From Clostridiales bacterium (GTDB lineage Bacteria > Bacillota_A > Clostridia > Lachnospirales > Lachnospiraceae), in contig JASKJZ010000138.1 in assembly GCA_030154385.1 (NCBI GenBank), forward strand, positions 1 to 6,800: 6,800 nucleotides of DNA, read 5' to 3'. The notes below the pieces were generated by a model, which saw nothing but the letters and a program-made list of their open reading frames with translations, ran no database searches and was not told where the DNA came from. The position numbers and the translations under genes were made by a program. Positions 5,085 through 6,800 of the stretch are shown here, in pieces. Every line of letters begins with the position of its first letter. Positions within the stretch are counted from its first letter, which is position 1.

Positions 5085-6800
5085 TTACCGCATATTGTCA
5101 AGAATCAGCTCAAAATTTTCCTGATATAATACATTGAACTGTATATAATCTTCTGTGATAAACTGAGGGGTCACCCAATCCCCTACCTCAGCTGTTGGAA
5201 GTGTCTTCAAATAAATCGTTCCATTCTGAAATACAAACTCGCCAATACTACCAAAGAACACCGAGGTCAAGCGTTCACCCCATTCCTCTTCGAATGTTGC
5301 AAGATCTATTTGATATCCCATATCCTCTCCATCATATGTAAGGGACAATATGCCTTCCTCGACCTGATATTTTACTTTATCATTCACTATCTTCTGCCAA
5401 TCCAACGAAGTAAAGACATGATCCGTCCAGCCGCCTTCCTCTTTTTTCTCTAATATATGTAAATCATTTATGGACAGATTTGTTCCACTAGAACTTTTAA
5501 CAATTAATGCCAACTCTTTTTCTCCATCACGATCAAAATCCTGATACTCTATTGTTGGTAGTTCTCCATAAACACCCCAATCTGTATCCAAGCGCTGAAT
5601 TTCTTTTCCCTGCATTACATATAATCCATGCAAGGTATAAGTTTCGTCTTCTAACCCATTTTCCTTTCGTCCAAATAGTCGAATATCTGCTTCTGGCAAT
5701 ACTGCGAGTAATGCAAGGGTACTGTCACTTTTTAAAAAAGCATCAAACCCTTGACTATTTTTAATGGGAAGATCTGGTAGCTCCCCTAACTCGAGACGCA
5801 AATCGTTTTCTCCATACCAGGTGAGACTACCAGTATTCTTCTGCTTTTTGCCATTAACCGAAAGCAGTGTTCCCATCCCAGCGATTATAATCAGAACAAA
5901 GAGCAGCATAAGAATTCCATTTCGTTTCCTTCTCGTGTCCATAATATTTTTCAACCTCATTTTTAATGTTTTTGTATCGTTAAAACCAGTGAGCAGATCT
6001 ACTCTTCTCATCTTTTGCTGACGAATACAAGATAGTATCACCTCTCCATATCTTTTTCTATCTGCCAGCGACATGTTCCGAACCACCTCATCGTCACATA
6101 CCATCTCCAAATTGAGATAGGACTCTTTCCGAAGCAGATAGACCGTTGGATTAAACCAGTGCACTGCATTTACAAAGACGAAGAAAAATTTATACCAAAT
6201 ATCGCCTCGTTTGAAATGTGAAAGCTCATGCTTCATAATAAAATAAAGTTCCTGATCGGTATAACAAGCGATTGGTATGACTAACTTAGGATGAATAAAT
6301 CCCAGTAATAAAGGGCTTGTTGCTCGATCGCATATCAATACCTCTAAGTTAAAAGCAAGCGACAATTCCCCCGTAACCAAAGAGAGGACAGCTTGTATAT
6401 TTTGCTCCTGCGCCCGATGGCTCCAACGCAGAATTTGTCTCTTATAATGCCAATAGCCGACCAAATGGTAGAAAATAAATATAACACAGCCAAGCATCCA
6501 AACAAAAAGCATAGCTTCTACCCATGAAATTCTTTTACTTAATTTCCTCGCTTCCACTCTATTTTCTTGCTTTCCAGCCTTTTCAGACATAGTATTCTTC
6601 GTCGTTTCCCTTTCTGCTTTCTCATAGGAATCCAAATTCGGGTCGGACAAAGAAACATTAGACGTAAGATCGACTTTCTGCGCACCATCTGTATCTTGTA
6701 AGTTGAGTTGAAATGGTGCTGCAAAAGGAGCGAAATGAATCGGTACAAGAAGCCTAATGGCGAGCATCAACCATATCCATTTGATCCATTTAGCAGAATA
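5085..6800 (-). CDS. BlaR1/MecR1-like M56 membrane metalloprotease with unusual C-terminal sensor, N-terminus off window
   Basis: The frame is open to the right edge, so the N-terminus is missing. A TTG near 6770 is internal, since KWIKW before it matches the family's early membrane region. Residues are counted from the window edge (571 visible). They show the end of an early helix (to about 22), a polar loop, a helix at 93-115, the cytoplasmic protease domain with SPLLLGFIHPKLVIP (162-176), zinc motif HELSH (191-195), LEMVCDDE (231-238) carrying the probable third ligand Glu, and a helix at about 294-313. In BlaR1 relatives ligand binding outside activates this protease to destroy a BlaI-type repressor. 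The 258-residue C-terminus lacks recognisable SxxK/KTG penicillin-binding motifs and instead contains DFDRDGEKEL (421-430), a calcium-loop-like motif. The signal is thus unlikely to be a classical beta-lactam. A BlaI-like gene may lie upstream, out of view. Confidence 0.88.
   Translation of the reverse strand, partial: YSAKWIKWIWLMLAIRLLVPIHFAPFAAPFQLNLQDTDGAQKVDLTSNVSLSDPNLDSYEKAERETTKNTMSEKAGKQENRVEARKLSKRISWVEAMLFVWMLGCVIFIFYHLVGYWHYKRQILRWSHRAQEQNIQAVLSLVTGELSLAFNLEVLICDRATSPLLLGFIHPKLVIPIACYTDQELYFIMKHELSHFKRGDIWYKFFFVFVNAVHWFNPTVYLLRKESYLNLEMVCDDEVVRNMSLADRKRYGEVILSCIRQQKMRRVDLLTGFNDTKTLKMRLKNIMDTRRKRNGILMLLFVLIIIAGMGTLLSVNGKKQKNTGSLTWYGENDLRLELGELPDLPIKNSQGFDAFLKSDSTLALLAVLPEADIRLFGRKENGLEDETYTLHGLYVMQGKEIQRLDTDWGVYGELPTIEYQDFDRDGEKELALIVKSSSGTNLSINDLHILEKKEEGGWTDHVFTSLDWQKIVNDKVKYQVEEGILSLTYDGEDMGYQIDLATFEEEWGERLTSVFFGSIGEFVFQNGTIYLKTLPTAEVGDWVTPQFITEDYIQFNVLYQENFELILDNMR

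Noticed and set aside
6768..6770. TTG start for the M56 protease
   Set aside because: The frame stays open to the window edge and the upstream residues (KWIKWIW) match the early membrane region of BlaR1 relatives, so the gene starts outside the window.

Overview
The window looks like chromosomal DNA from a low-GC Gram-positive bacterium, most likely an anaerobic Clostridia/Lachnospiraceae-type Firmicute. The evidence is AT-rich DNA, strong AGGAGG-type ribosome binding sites before nearly every gene, near-consensus sigma-A promoters, a lipoprotein-type solute-binding protein and a BlaR1-like M56 protease. The genus cannot be named from sequence reading alone. I saw no mobile element, CRISPR array, tRNA or rRNA.

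Layout. (1) 1-1823, minus strand: the start of a ChvE/GguA-type monosaccharide ABC importer operon. A near-consensus promoter drives the lipoprotein sugar-binding gene (637-1698). A strong hairpin plus T-run follows, then the ATPase gene, which runs off the left edge. (2) 1699-2043: a 345-bp AT-rich divergent control region with one strong promoter facing each way. (3) 2044-3116, plus strand: a TetR-type repressor and a PEBP/YbhB-like protein, coupled so that the second gene's ribosome binding site lies in the repressor's last codons. The promoter carries two copies of a GTAAGCA inverted repeat, probably the repressor's own operators. (4) 3094-4328, minus strand: two half-size, mutually related permease subunits overlapping by 4 bp (ATGA). 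The second carries a C-terminal single-cluster [4Fe-4S] ferredoxin domain. (5) 4454-5080, plus strand, divergent from the permease pair: a Crp/Fnr-family regulator. (6) 5085-6800, minus strand: a BlaR1/MecR1-like M56 membrane metalloprotease, open through the right edge, with a C-terminal sensor region that is not a recognisable penicillin-binding domain.

How they fit together. The sugar importer and the TetR/PEBP operon share an intergenic control region but have separate promoters, and nothing links their functions. The permease pair and the Crp/Fnr gene are divergent neighbours and probably form one regulated unit: a transporter carrying an iron-sulfur domain, controlled by a regulator of a family that often senses redox or small molecules. 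This is the least conventional part of the window. Both convergent junctions (3094-3116 and 5080-5085) are too tight for a dedicated intergenic terminator.
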